A stretch of 64,000 bases of DNA from Luidia sarsii (lineage: Eukaryota > Echinodermata > Asteroidea > Paxillosida > Luidiidae), in assembly GCA_949987565.1 (NCBI GenBank), contig OX465113.1, positions 6,384,551 through 6,448,550 on the forward strand, written 5' to 3'. Positions 34,850 through 47,667 of the stretch are shown here, one piece after another. The stretch's first letter is position 1. Each line of letters starts with the position of its first letter. The notes beneath the pieces are model-generated. The model was given only the letters and a program-made list of their open reading frames with translations, was not told the DNA's origin and did no database searches. The translations under genes and the position numbers were made by a program.

Positions 34850-36187
34850 AATGAATACAAAATATTAAGTTTTTCCATTAACAATTTCCAATACCATCAC
34901 AAACTAAGAGACTCATAATTGGATTATGAAATGAAATAAATGATTTTGAACTATGGCCTAGTACAGAAGCTAATTGAGTGTGCTGCACCCAGGGAATGGC
35001 TTAACTTGAATAAATGCACTCTTATAGTGTACCTATTTTCATGTGAATTGATGTACATCATGTGCTTGCACAATACTCACAATACCATAGTATAGCCATA
35101 AACATGGGCAACATTGTACCAATGACTGGAGTCAAACTTAAATGCACTGAATGGATATGCAGGTCCTCTCCCATGTGAACAATGAAAAGTGTACAAATAA
35201 TGTGTGAAATGAATCATGGGTGTTCATGCTCGATTCAACTGATCATTTTAGTGGGAGCCACTGCACTCTGCACTAAAGGAGTCTGGTTGAATCCAAGTAG
35301 TACAAAGACCAAGAGAACAGTTAGTTACTCAAACTCTCAAAGTTTATCTACATTGTAAATGGAAGGAATTATGCATTTCATATTGCCATTTGAATTAGTA
35401 TTCCTATAGGAATCTTAAAAGTTACCAAGAAGTTAACTTAATACATAATGTACATAAAATCAATGTTACACTGATAATTGGATAATGGGATAGTTTGACT
35501 TTGATAGGAACAGCGTATCCTGTGTATTAACTACATGTATTTATAGAACAAGGCAAAGGTACAATGTAACACTTTATCAGTTGATTAGCTAATCTGTCTA
35601 TTTTTAGTAGTAAAGGTGCTGCCTGTATTTGTCAGGGGATTGAAATGATAGGAGCCAATAGCCACTTCAGTTCTTTGTACATACTCTTACACTCTGGTAG
35701 AGTAGTTACGTGAGGATGCTGTGCATCTATGCATTTTGGTATGTATTAAACACTAAATTGTATTTATCCATAAAGTAACCTGAAAGTTTAATTATTTTAT
35801 GACAGCATATACATGTACACTGTACTAGCAAAGGTTACAAAAAGAGACACTTAGATTAATTACATACTAGTGCGTCTTTCATAGTTCAAAATGTTAGTAA
35901 GCAATGCATATAATTTCAGTTATGCACATGTACTGTACTTATTGTACTGTACAAATGTACTGTATACTGTACATGTATACATGTACATGTACATGTACAT
36001 AAATGTATAACACACATGTACATATAGTGTCCATGTACTTTGTAATGATACAACCTTAGTGCTTAGAAGTGACTTTTTCTTGTGTAATATATATTGGAAA
36101 TTGCTTACATTGGAATGCTTACATTTCTCTTCAATGTACATGTAGTTGCAGTATTTATTTGTAGATTCTTTCCATATCATAGGTAAG
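34850..36187. other. Upstream region of the elongase gene
   Basis: A/T-rich, no gene recognised. A TACATG run lies at 35935-36020. The segment just before the elongase start (CCATATCATAG at about 36172-36182) looks like a splice acceptor, which implies a 5' untranslated exon further upstream that I cannot place. Confidence 0.5.
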
Positions 36188-39100
36188 ATGGCTGCCATCA
36201 TGAAGTGGCTAGATGATCTCATAGAGGACAATGCAGGTAGGCAACAATGTGACCAATGTAGTCATGAATTAGGTCTTGCCTTACACGTAATTTTCCACAA
36301 GTAGTACCTCGACCAATTAAGTGGTTAAGTGGTTAAGTGTTTAAAAGATGTCTGCACTAGAAAGGACCAAGGAGCCGCGAGTTCAAATCCCACGCAACCT
36401 GCCTGAATTGTTTTCATTCTTATTGGGCAAATTTTTGAACACTTGGGGCTTATTATGTCGAGCAGGGCAAACCCTCATTGAATTACATTCTCGATGCAAG
36501 CATCATATTATACATTATCTTTGATGCAATGTGGTACCCGGCGCTATACATGTACATGTACATTTTTCGAATCTGCCACACGACCTCGACCAACTCAGTG
36601 GGTTGTCAAGTGGTTAAGATTTCTGTACTAGAAAGCGGGAGTCGCGGGTTCAAATCCCACCTGAGCGGCCTAAAATGGTTTCATCAGGCATAAAGCAAAG
36701 CACTGAACAGTGCACTCGGGGCTTATTACATTTACATCGAGCAGGGCAAACAATTGCTGTACATTCTCCCCGATGCAAAATCATGTTATATCTAAGTGTT
36801 GTAAGCTCTTAAATTGGTTTGCTTATTAAAATCATGTCAATTGCATAGTCATTATTTGTATGCATGCCTTTGTTATTTGTCATCTACATAGATCCTAGGG
36901 TTGCAGACTGGCCCCTCATGCAGACCCCTATCCCTGGAACCAGCATGGTCATCCTCTACCTCTTTGTAGTTTGGCTTGGACCCAAACTTATGAAAAACCA
37001 TGCTCCTTACAGTCTGAAAAATGTACTTCTAGTGTTCAACTTTGTCATGGTTATCCTGTCCTTCTACACTCTTAAGGAGGTGAGTGTCTTTGAGAAAGGG
37101 TCCAGATTATCAAGTCAAAGAAATGTGCATGTACAGTGTGTACATGTACACGTAATTACTAAATTACAGTTTCACCACAGATGTCTTCATTCTTAATTCT
37201 TAAACAAAAGCAATAGCTTTTCCGCCGCGAAGCGGAAAAGCTATTGTTTTTGTTCTGATTTTTCATTTTCTTCTTCTTCTTCTCTGAAAAGGCCATAGAC
37301 TTTATACAGGGGTTTTGTTTGGGCAACTTTGGCCATTGAACACACTTGGATTTTCATCATATTTGGTAAATGCATAGAGCCTGTGTTGAAATTATGCATA
37401 GATGTCTTGAAAACTTCATGACTTTCTCACGTGTCACGGCTTTAAAGGGACAAATTTCAAGCTCCAATAAAAGCAAAAGTACAAGCTCATGTGGTTTCAT
37501 TTTTGCACGATATGTAAGTTGGGAAAAGGTGTATCCAACAATTGCCATCATTGGATCTTGACCTCATCTCATGAATATTTATGAGGTCATGAACTTTTCA
37601 GATTTTCACATTCAATTGCGCATATTTGGCCAACGGAGAGAGATTTTTTAAATTTTTTTGTTTATATCTATTGGGGATGTAGTTTAGAAACACCCTTAGG
37701 GGCCAAAATGCCATGAGCAATCATGACGTCATCAAAATCCATGTTTTTAAAAACACTTTAGCTATTGGGATAGACATTCTAAATCCTGAGTTTGGAACCA
37801 ATTGACCATTGTTCAGAATTATTATGATTTTTTTGATATTATAATGAAGTCCCATAGACTTTGTGCACGTGCACGTGCGTTTTGGGGTAGGAATGGAGTG
37901 TACGGGTTCAAATCCCGTTGAAGTCAATTTTTTTTTTTTTAAGAGAACCAGATGCGGAAAAGTGTTATGTTCTGTTTACTTTGGATTTGTAGTCATTTTT
38001 AAGTCAAGCAAATAAAGGAAATAAAGGAAAACTTACTGGGTACTTAGTTTTGCACGATTTTGAGGAAAGGGAAAGACAAGACTAGGAACCCGAGATGTCG
38101 GGTTTTGTGTACCAGCACTCTTACTCTCTGATCTATCCAGCCTTAAGATTGTGGCCTTCCCAAATAGTCAAAGTTCTTTTATGTGCTGGGGACTTCATTC
38201 AGAAGCATTCATTTCAACCATTAACTAATGTACATGTATATCCCCATAGATCACGCCCCCATTTTCATTGAGATGCAATTAAGTTGAATTAACCAATTGC
38301 TGTAAACCTGGCTAAAGCAGTTCAGGGATCACATAAAATGGATGCAGCATTGTTAGGATGGTTGAGGGCTCTCATAAAAGGGCTGGATTGCTCAGATGGT
38401 GACAGAGGGGAAAAAAACTCTTTTTTTCAAGAGCCATTTATCAATATTTTGAAAATTTCACCATAGCCATTTTTTTTTTATTACGAGAGCCATTTTGTAT
38501 ACTTCCTGAGCCATTTTGGCTTCCTGAACCATGATCAAACTAACTATAGGAAAGCTACACATGTACATGTAGCTAATACGTAGTTTACGTACATGTAGGC
38601 CTACATGACTGCATGTAAAAAAATATACCGGTACATAACTTTGGGGGAGGGGTGGCATGGTCCTAAACCTATACTAGGTAGGGAACATTTGTTAATTTTT
38701 CTTTCTTTTTTCTCCCTCTTAATATCTGTATTCATGATATTTCATAAACTATTTTATATACAGTTGTACATGTTCATTTATCAACATGTAGGTATAAATT
38801 TAGATACGTTCATTTACTAATTACTAACCATTTATTTTATTTCTTAATTTTTTCTCACAAACACTGTACACGATCGAGCCTACAAGTCTGATATAAATGT
38901 AGTTGACCTTTGGGCAGGGGAATCTAAAATCTGGTAGCCCGAATTTCATTTTCAGCTGCCCGACAAGGCCCCACGCTGTAGGACAATATAACAATACGTG
39001 TAGTCCAAATCCATTGGGTGCCGTAGAATGTAAACTAAAACCGTAGTCAATGGATACAGACACGGCTGACAAGGGTCTTTTCGGCATTGCTCACAGTCGG

Positions 39101-42100
39101 GATCAGTCAGTCAATCAGGAACATTCTTACGCGGCCTATGTACAGTAGGCAACGCAAACAAGATTATTCCACAACAATTGGCCCAAACAAAAAGTCGTGG
39201 TAAAGCGATTTTAGCAGAGAAATACATGTAGTTACGAAGAATTTATTGTAGTTTCGACGTAACCACTTTAGACTTATCAAGATTGTGTTACTGTACTTGC
39301 CAATCGGGCTAGGAGCCGGGAAAATTTGGTTGTCCGACCCCCCAAAAAAGACGCGGCGGGACTTCGGACTATACCGATTCTACGAGCCCTTGATGTGTCA
39401 TAGCTGGGCAGCGTGGCATTAGTCTTGTTACAAGACGTCGTTGGTTAGGATAGCCGACCGTGATCCGCAGTGTACATGCGTATGCAGTATGCACTCGCAC
39501 AGAGAACAGCACACACGCATGAGAGCATTGAATTGACCTGTTGACCAGTCTGTGTGGGTGCTCACGTGTTTGCAGATCATTTTGGGTACCGTATTCATCG
39601 CGCCCTCGCGCGTCGGGTGTTAGAGTACTGGTATCTCAACCAACAACGTCTTGAACCAAGACTAGCGTAGCATGCGCATGATGGACACAAAGCAGATGTA
39701 CAAACATGCGCTGATGCATGATCATGCTTGGTTACAGTAAATTGTGTTAGTTGTTTGCTGAGTTTTTGCTCCGTTGATTGAAAGCTTTCCTTTCATTAAA
39801 TTTTAAGGGTGAGGGAATGGCAAAAGAATGATGATACATGTAGAAAGTTGGGTCTCGTCACGGGAGCGATGTTCTTGCTGAGGATCGCTCCTGTTATTGG
39901 GTTTGCGAGAGCGATATTGGAACTTTCCCGAGCAAAATCACAAATCACTTGTTGCTCCCATCTATTTTATATCCCAGAGAGCACTGGTATACAACACCAA
40001 AGGTCTTTGGTTCTTAGGTTCCTTTTTTTAAAATTTGTTTCCAGTCAGTTTTCATTGAACTGTTTGACTTGAATTAAAAAAGCTGCATCCAATTTGTGTA
40101 ATCCCCGAGCTGGCGTTTTTAAAACTGTTGAAAAGTTTGTCTTCTACATGTACATGTATTTGTTTGAATTAAATTGAATTGGATTAGTAATTATTAAAAC
40201 GAATAATAATCCAATACCCTTTATTCTTTGGTTGCAGTTCCTGATGAGTGGATGGCTATCAGGGTATACGTTAGGATGTCAACTGGTAGACTACTCCAAT
40301 AGTCCCAAAGCAATTAGGGTGAGAAATGCAGAAACCCATGTTCACATCATAAACTAAAACACAAGATGCTTGCAAAGTAGTTTTAGAACCTTGTTTTTTT
40401 CTTCATTTCCTAAAGCCATTTTATGTTACATATACATGTGTATGAGACTTTCAAAGAGCCATCCAAGGGCCCACTAATACAGGCAGGAATATTACAAGTA
40501 CTTGGAGAATTATACCAGTATAGTCCACATATGTAAAGTTGAATTTTGACCATTTGATAGAATGTCAGTGGATGGTTCAGAACTTACCCATTTTACTATT
40601 TAATTTGTTGTACATGTCATTTACATGTAACATGACAAAAGAAATCTGTTTAAAGTAGTTTAATAAAAAAAAGCTTCATACATTTTCCTGGGTGTGCACT
40701 CCAAGAGAAATTTGTTATGATCGCCGCGTCATATTTCACCTTCAACCATTTCAGCACCAGTATCTTTTTTTGCTGTTAACAGATGGCCAATGTGTGTTGG
40801 GTTTTCTATGTCTCCAAGTTCATTGAAATGCTGGACACAGTAAGTGAACTGTAGATTACCTCCAAATAGACCTGAAGCATGTTCTAAGACAGAGGGAAGA
40901 TAATGAAAGAATGCTGAACAGATGCTTATGCATTGCACACAGATTGAACCACAGGGTACATGTACCTCTTATTCATCTGATGAAAAGCAAGGAGAGCCCT
41001 ACCCAAAAGATCTGTGCATTGGCTCTAGAATCAAATGATCTATTGAGTTGCCATAATATGGTTATTCATATAAATTATCATAGTCTCAGCTGAGGCATTA
41101 GTGCTAATACAGAGTGTCGGTGTTGTGGCTATACACCAGGCCCTCTGAATATGGACACCACTATTGCCCAAATTTAAACAAAGACTCTTTTTGGCCTACC
41201 TCAAAGCAATATTTAGCATGACAAACGCGTCAGTTTTGACGTCAGTTGCCTCATTAGTTGCCTGATGAGCGGCAATTACTACTGTGGAAATAGTACTGAG
41301 GATGATAAGGGATAGACTGCTACCATAGAAGACAGCATGCTGGCATGTCCCTTAGTCCAATGGTCACCAAACGGACACCGGAAATTCAGCCACTGCCTTC
41401 ACCACAAATGCTACACACGGTCAGGGTGTCCGCATGTAGAGGAGGATAGTCTACGGTCAAAGAGCATTCAGTACACATGACCATGCTACTAGGACACACT
41501 GAACTCACACAGTAGCACTAAGCTCCACTGCATTATTGTAGCAATGTGAAATTGTTAAGTGATATGGCCCTTGGGTCAAGTACAACAGGGGGTTAAAGCA
41601 GTGGTGGAAGACACAGACACCCATGCCATTGTTTGGTGGTCAGTATGAATAAATGAAGTTCTACAACTGTCCCAATGGTAATGACTTCAATATGCTAGCT
41701 ATGGTAACTGTACCCTTATTACTCCTTTTTTTCAAAATGTTAAACTTTTAATTGTTGTACAAGAGCTACATATTCATGTACCGGTATATATTCTCTGTAC
41801 CTGTATGTGTACTGGGACATAGCCACCACATTCGACCATGGTTCGACTCACTTTAGGCCAGGAAAAGGACAAAAGGTCACGGTGGATGTCTGCCATTTTC
41901 GCTGTTGCTTTTCTTTCTTTCTTTTTTTCCCTTTTGTTTTGGGGGGAGCACTGTATGCGTTATGTGAGCATGAGGTTTTGAAGTGCATGGATATTTTAGT
42001 ACTTTTGAAGGTGTGGGAGATAGGCGTGTTTACTTTTATCGATAGGAACCTCCATGCGCCAACTCTTCCATGTAATGATAAATCAGGGCAACTGTTCCCT

Positions 42101-44281
42101 TCACAGAGAGCAACTTTGAGTGTGCCAAGAAGCATGATTTCTTGACTGCTACACTACTTACAATGGGCCTTTTTTTTCCCAGGCAGATAATTCAATGACA
42201 AAAGCCAAGCCGAATGGATGTCTGAATTCTGTCAGGTTTGACTTCCTCATACATCCAGTGTATTCTTATTTTAATACATGTAACAATAATGATAAAAACA
42301 ACATTTATATAGCGCGATCTGAATCAAAGATTCCTCAAAGCGCTTAACACAAATATGACTTAATAAACCGTCAATCTAAGCAATTATTGTTCAAACCAAA
42401 TACAAAAAAAAAACATTCTTACTAGATATGGTAGATGTACATGTACTTACATGTACTGAAAGTATACACAAAATATAACTTCATGCGGTTGTCTCCTGTG
42501 GTTGTTAATTAATCCTGGATATGTCACAACAAGGTGTTTACTTCTTTTTACATCTCCAGGTGTTTTTCATCTTGAGGAAAAAGAACAACCAGATTTCCTT
42601 CTTACACGTTTTCCACCATGCACTCATGCCATTTAGTTGGTGGATAGGTGTGAAATTTGTACCAGGTACATTCAGGGTTTTTTTCTTGAGATATTTGGTC
42701 TTGGAGTGACTTGCACCAGCTGACTATTCATAATTTAATTTGAACAGCAGGCATATATTATAACGTAGATTCCATCTAAGACTGCCAACTAAGTGCTGGA
42801 TAGCTCAGATTGTCAGAGTTCTCATACATTAAATCCATGGTCTTGGGGTCAAGTTCTGATCCAGTCAAATAATCTTTGACAAATTTTGAACACTTTGACT
42901 GGACCACGGAGTTGAACCCAAACCTCTGGTTTTGTGTACCAGTATTCGTACCAACAGAGCTATCCAGCACTTAGATGGCTTCCAATATAGTCAACCAAAT
43001 ACCGGTAGTCAACTAGTCTTCTTTTAAAACAAGTTTTTAGACAATTTGTCCTTTATTTTTCTGGCCATAAAAGTACTTGACATCATGTACAAGGTAACCC
43101 TTTGCTTCTTGTCTTGCTGATAATGCCAGGTGGCTTTGGGACATTCCATGCCACGTTGAACTCCTTCATCCATTTCATGATGTACATCTACTACTTCCTG
43201 GCTGCACTTGGGCCAGCCTTCCAGAAGTTCCTATGGTGGAAAAAGTACATGACCACAATGCAGCTGGTAGGTGCATTTTGGGCAGTTTTTTAACTAGCGG
43301 ACCTTGTTTTTATTCTGACAAATTTTCTTCCCACAGACATAGTGCATTTAAGCTATCCAGCCCTTTGATGGTGGCCTTCCTACATAGCCAACTAGTCTTT
43401 GCCATATAAAGTGAAAAATGTGGCATCATGACATCATATTTAGGGCAATTTCTATTACACCTATTAAACAACCTTTGAGTGGATCAGACACGCTCCCGCA
43501 ATGATAAAGAATTTGTAATGAATTTTTGAATATACATGATTTTTATGTAGTAATTGCCAATTTTGACGAATGTTTAAGTCAGATCAACCTCATATTCTTC
43601 AGATGTCAAACTTCTTGAAAAAACAACACATGTCAGTGTCGCCATGATGACATCAGTACAGAACACATGACAGGCTTAAAGGTCAAGTTTTGAAACTGCA
43701 TGTGTGCATACATGGAGTGTTATATACATGTAGAAGCACATGCTTGCAAAATAGTTCTGGAACTTTTGACAGTACAAGTACATTCCACTGTAAATATAGT
43801 ACTAGTGCTTTTCTAAAACAAAAAGAGGGATCAAACTGATACATCCTCTAGTTTTCATTCTTTCCATTGTGCAACTAACTGTTGCTCTGTATCATAGACC
43901 TATAAGGTCTGCATATCCTTGCTGTGTCCTTTTTGCTGGTTTATCGTGTGGACAGGTCTTTGAATTATAGATTTTTAAAGATATGTTGCTTCTGCTTACA
44001 ACAGTTATCAAAATTGTCTTGATTGATTTGTTGATTTTTTAACCATCTTTATTTTGTTTCTGTTTCAGACACAATTTGCCCTTTGCATGATACATAGTGC
44101 CCAGCTTATTTTTATTGACTGTGCTTACCCCAAGTTCTTTGCCATCGTCATCTGGTCTTATGGCTTCATCTTCTTCATAATGTTCATGGACTTCTACCTC
44201 AAGACATATAAAAAGAAGTCAGTGGCATCCAACCCCAAACAGGGTGAAAAGAATGGCATGGCCAAAAGCAAATCCCAGTAA
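36188..44281 (+). CDS. ELOVL7: Very-long-chain fatty-acid elongase, ELOVL1/7 type
   Basis: ER membrane enzyme that condenses malonyl-CoA with a long-chain acyl-CoA. Exons: 36188-36236, 36892-37079, 40238-40318, 40783-40839, 42560-42665, 43130-43266 and 44069-44281. Phases join cleanly to give 276 residues, a normal family length. Landmarks: [10 protein letters not shown] near the N-terminus, [34 protein letters not shown], the catalytic histidine box [22 protein letters not shown], and ALGPAFQK then LWWKKY. Several hydrophobic membrane spans are visible. The C-terminus KSKSQ fits a dilysine ER-retrieval signal. The HVFHHALMP and GGFGTFHA blocks favour ELOVL7/ELOVL1 over ELOVL4, but [10 protein letters not shown] is also close to ELOVL4, so exact orthology is less sure. 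The ATG has a good context (AAGATGG). Confidence 0.95.
36305..36480 (+). repeat. tRNA-derived repeat (family T), copy 2
   Basis: CGACCAATTAAGTGGTTAAG leads to GCGAGTTCAAATCCCACGCA (B box), followed by a tail with TTGGGCAAATTTTTGAACAC and CTTGGGGCTTATTA. It lies in the first intron of the elongase gene. Confidence 0.65.
36588..36790 (+). repeat. tRNA-derived repeat (family T), copy 3
   Basis: CGACCAACTCAGTGGGTTGT leads to CGCGGGTTCAAATCCCACCT. The tail shares GGGGCTTATTA and GAGCAGGGCAAAC with copy 2, about 280 bp upstream. The two form a tandem pair in the same intron. Confidence 0.68.
37200..37985 (-). repeat. Repeat family A, copy 2
   Basis: Inverse of 16675-17515. It starts with a hairpin AATAGCTTTTCCGC / GCGGAAAAGCTATT around 37210-37245. 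It ends with a B-box-like GGGTTCAAATCCCG near 37903-37916, a T-run and GATGCGGAAAAGTGTTATG. Located in the elongase intron after exon 2. Minus-strand ORFs here are chance. Confidence 0.75.
38080..38345 (-). repeat. tRNA-derived SINE copy (family S), antisense
   Basis: Antisense to the family from GGGTTTTGTGTACCAGCACT through GGATCTATCCAGCC-like A-box remnants to the leader TTGCTGTAAACCTGGCTAAA. A plus-strand stub (GGGCTGGATTGCTCAGATGG) follows at 38380-38400. Confidence 0.7.
39420..39664. mobile_element. 245-bp hairpin MITE (family F), copy 2
   Basis: TAGTCTTGTTACAAGACGTC at the left and CAACGTCTTGAACCAAGACT at the right, sharing ATTCATCGCGCCCTCGCGCG with 25592-25869. Flanks GCGTGGCAT and GCGTAGCAT suggest a 9-bp duplication with one change. 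Confidence 0.78.
40840..42277. other. Elongase intron sequence without recognised gene
   Basis: No recognisable protein, RNA or complete mobile element. Overlapping ORFs at 41807-42145 (+) and 41848-42135 (-) have no recognisable domains or splice support. Confidence 0.5.
42278..42345 (+). repeat. Interspersed repeat with AACATTTATATAGCGC core
   Basis: AATAATGATAAAAACAACAT followed by TTATATAGCGC and CTCAAAGCGCTTAACA. It resembles a short repeat widespread in marine animal genomes (from memory). Only a fragment is present. Confidence 0.5.
42775..43010. repeat. Inverted pair of SINE family S copies
   Basis: The plus copy 42775-42870 (GCTGGATAGCTCAGATTGTC, GGGGTCAAGTTCTGATCCAG) directly faces a minus copy 42885-43010 (ACCTCTGGTTTTGTGTACCA, GAGCTATCCAGCACTTAGAT). 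Transcripts of the elongase intron could fold here. A leader fragment of the same family lies at 43340-43405. Confidence 0.75.
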
Positions 44282-45290
44282 ACTCATGTTTGCCTTCCAT
44301 TTAAGTCAGAGGTTACATTAACTGGCTTTGTATGGTCCTTAACTTAATTATTCAATTGCATGCGTGTGTACATCATGGATCTCAGTATTGATTGTTCCAA
44401 CTACCGGTAGTTATCATTCTTCTCATACATTCTTCTCATACATGAAGTCTGTATACCGGGTACTTGCTTTACCTTTTGTTGTGCTTGTCAATGGCAACAT
44501 CATATTCAGGTTGGCTCACAGAATCATCTGAATACTCGCACAAAACTTTTTCAAGAACACTCTTTCTGCTAGCTTACCCACAAAATAATGCGACACACGT
44601 ATGAGTGGGTCAATTTAAAAATTTTATGCACTCAGAAGATCCATTCATGCATCATGTTGTTCAAGCCAGACAAACACTTGTGGAAAGGAGTACATGTACA
44701 TGTATAAAAATCCGGCATTAAAAAGGCTCATTTTGCAGACTTAATTAATAAAAACAAGTCAATATTTAATGTCTTGATTTGGAGGCAAAATGAATGTTCA
44801 TTCTCAGTAGCCTCATAGCTTTTGTAATTAATATGGGTGTAGTGGGCAAATACCATAATAGTAGGCTACTTGTGCTCTGCACAATACATGCATGGACTGA
44901 GATGCTGACGATTTAGCTTTTAAACTTACAAAACCATCAGAATGACATACAAAACTGGAAAGAAATTTGTTCAGAAAAAAAATCAGTGATAATGCAGTAC
45001 TGTGGAAACATGAAATCTATGTAGTGTATCAGGGTGACTTAATCTAATGCGTTTTGTCTCTACAGTATGTAGAACTGTACACAAATATAGCATTTTAATA
45101 CAATGCATGTCGAGTGCATAAAAATGATGAATGCTTAAAATGAGTGCTTAAAATGATGAATATTTTCACGTCTTTACATGGGCAATTGTACATTTTTCAT
45201 GGCAAGAGCAATTATCTTAATAATTGAATCCCAACCCATAAAAACCCACTTTTGCTGAAACTTAAATTTCTGAATTTTTTTTATTCCAAT
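44282..45290. other. 3' flank of the elongase gene
   Basis: A/T-rich sequence following the stop codon, probably including the 3' untranslated region. It contains ATTAATAAA near 44743, which could be a polyadenylation signal. No other gene is seen. Confidence 0.45.
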
Positions 45291-46284
45291 TCTATTTATG
45301 ATCATAAAATTTAGTGGGCCTGACGTTTTGACCCTAGCAGGACCTTTCTCAAAGGCAGAGTGACAAGGACAACACAGATACATGTACACGAAGGAAGGGG
45401 GAAGAGAGTAAATAGGACACAGATGAGAACAAAGGACAAAGAGTAAAGCTGGTTGGGTGAGATCAAAGGGAAGGGCAAGGAGTAGGGTAGGGATTAGTGA
45501 GAAGAGGGGGAAAGATCAAAGAGAGAAGTGTGAAGGAGTGAACACAAATGAAGGATTATCAGAAAGCTGCATGGTGTTAGTCATTACCCTCCTGGATGTT
45601 GAGACCATGTGGTTGAATAGTCCATGGAGGAATAAGGAGAGATAGTCCGAAGACGCTTCATCCACATTTTCTCACGGCTTATATGGACAGCATTACTACG
45701 GTGACCAAGGGATTCTATGCCCAGTACACTCATATCTGATATCAAATGATCAGGGAGATTGAAGTGATACCCATCAGGGGTGTCCATTTTACCGGTTTTG
45801 ATTGTAGACCTATGGCCATAGATACGTTTTTTTAGGGTGTTTTTGGTCTCGCCAACATACTGAACATTACAAACTCTACATGAGAATGAGGTATATGATG
45901 TTGGAGGTAGTGCACGTGATAGAGCCATGTCGTGTGGGTAGTTCCAGAAGAATGTCCATTGAAAGAGTCTATTTCCTTGACATGTGTCTTACAAACAATG
46001 CATTTAGAGGTACACTTAAATGTACCAAATTTAGTGGGAGGTGAAGTGTCCAAAGGGGGAACCTCTGCTCAGACAATTAAGTCACGCAGGTTATGGGGGC
46101 GCCTGAAAGCCAAAACAGGCGTATTTGGAATAGCATCAGCCAGACGATCTGAAGTGTGGAGAATATGGTGGTTTTCCTTAGTCATCTTCCTGAGAGGAGG
46201 AAGAGAACGGTGGTAGGAAGTAACTCAGGGAACCTTGGGATTGTTCTTGGGACCTGGTGGCTTTTGTTTGAGTGCCAAACTTCT

Positions 46285-46562
46285 GGATTGGTGGGGTAGT
46301 GGAGCTGACACCTGCTGCGCTTGTGGCCTTCTCCCGCTCCTTCTCGGCTTGGAGAGCAGCCTTCATCGCCTCAAGCTCCGCCCGCAGTTGCTCCATTCCC
46401 TCCATCCTCGACCAATGTAGCAGCTCGTCTCAGGTCAGTTGTCTGCTGTTAGCTGCGGCTCATCAGGGTCGATCAGGGCCGGTTGTCTACTGATGATCGC
46501 GCCTCATCCTCGACAAGGGGCAGATGCAGTTTTGTACACCATCCTGTCTGAACGACGCCAAA
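46285..46562 (-). pseudogene. LTR retrotransposon primer site and truncated gag-like ORF
   Basis: On the minus strand, directly after the LTR, TTTGGCGTCGTTCAGACAGG looks like a tRNA primer-binding site. Further on, a frame from ATG 46405 encodes a short coiled coil (MEQLRAELEAMKAALQ, then EKEREKATSAA) typical of the start of gag-like proteins. It ends abruptly where PLE sequence begins at 46284. The rest of the element is absent. Confidence 0.6.
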
Positions 46563-46851
46563 TGTGACAGGTAGAAATGTAGCCAACAAGGATGGTGTAC
46601 ATTCAACTGACTGTGGTTCATTTAATGGTGCCGCATAGCTAAAAAAAAAAAAAAAACCTAGCCTAGAGGAAATTGAAGTGTGATGAGGTGCGTGTACAGT
46701 AGTTGAAACTTGCTGGTCGATGAACTTGGTACTGTAGTGGACTCTGGTTGTGTGCTGAATGAATGACCTAATGGCTGTGTGCTACTATTAAGCAGGATAC
46801 ACTGGCTAGCGAGGGCGCTATACAAGGGCAATATGCAAATGAGCTGTCACA
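46563..46851 (-). mobile_element. LTR of a retrotransposon (289 bp)
   Basis: The ends are TGTGACAG and CTGTCACA, the TG..CA pattern with an 8-bp inverted repeat. A primer-binding-like site starts two bases beyond. Both PLE breakpoints adjoin it, but the middle of the PLE and the second LTR are missing, so a deletion followed insertion. Confidence 0.72.
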
Positions 46852-47667
46852 TTAGTGTATAGAGAGGAAACGTCAATGGTACCAATTATAGCAGTGGTCG
46901 GAATTAGATCCTTGAAACTTTCCAACTTTCGCAGAAAGTCGGGAGGGTCATAGACGTATGAGGGGATTTGGGGAACCAATGGTCTGAGAAAAGAGTCAAT
47001 GAAAACAGATATGTGTTCCGTAGGTGAACCATTGCCTCGTGCACTATACCTCATCTCATGTAGAGTTTGTAATGTTCAGTATGTTGGCGAGACCAAAAAC
47101 ACCCTCAAAAAACTTATCTATGGCCATAGGTCTACAATCAAAACCGGTAAAATGGAAACCCCTGATGGGTATCACTTCAATCTCCCTGATCATTCGATAT
47201 CAGATATGAGTGTACTGGGCATAGAATCCCTTGGTCACCGTAGTAATGCTGTCCGTCTTAGCCGTGAGAAAATGTGGATGAAACGTCTTCGGACCATTCA
47301 ACCACATGGTCTCAACATCCAGGAGGGTAACGACTAACACCATGCAGCTTTCTGATATCCTTCTTTTGTGTTCACTCCTTCACACTTCTCTCTTTGATCT
47401 TTCCCCCTCTTCTCACTAATTCCTACCCTACTCCTTGCCCTTCCCTTTGATCTCACCCTACCAGCTTTACTCTTTGTCCTTTGTTCCTCATCAGTGTCCT
47501 ATTCACTCTCTTCCCCCTTCCTTTGTGTACATGTATTTGTGTTGTCCTTGTCACTCTGCCTTTGAGAAAGGTTCTGCTAGGATCGAAACGCCAGACTCAC
47601 TAAATTTTATGATTTGCATTTTGGTAATTTTAGTCAGTAAGCAGTTTGAAACATTTTTGTATATCAC

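Larger units (their letters stand above)
45306..47667. mobile_element. PLE inverted dimer with 15-bp target duplication
   Basis: The left arm is antisense (3' end at 45306, GIY-YIG and linker to 46284, RT piece 46852-47037). The right arm is sense (GIY-YIG at 47038, stop near 47339, long tail to 47667). The arms meet 5' end to 5' end at about 47037. The direct repeat TCTATTTATGATCAT flanks the whole (45291-45305 and 47668-47682), so it inserted as one unit. The left arm ends short (AAAATTTAGTGGG) while the right arm has the extra tail. It was later interrupted by an LTR element piece. Confidence 0.88.

Noticed and set aside
34580..36790. tRNA genes suggested by perfect B boxes
   Set aside because: The A-box side and acceptor pairing are poor, and copies have shared non-tRNA tails, so a tRNA-derived repeat is the better reading.
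41807..42145. Overlapping 112- and 95-codon ORFs in an elongase intron
   Set aside because: No domain, no splice sites consistent with the frame, and equal openness on both strands suggests chance.
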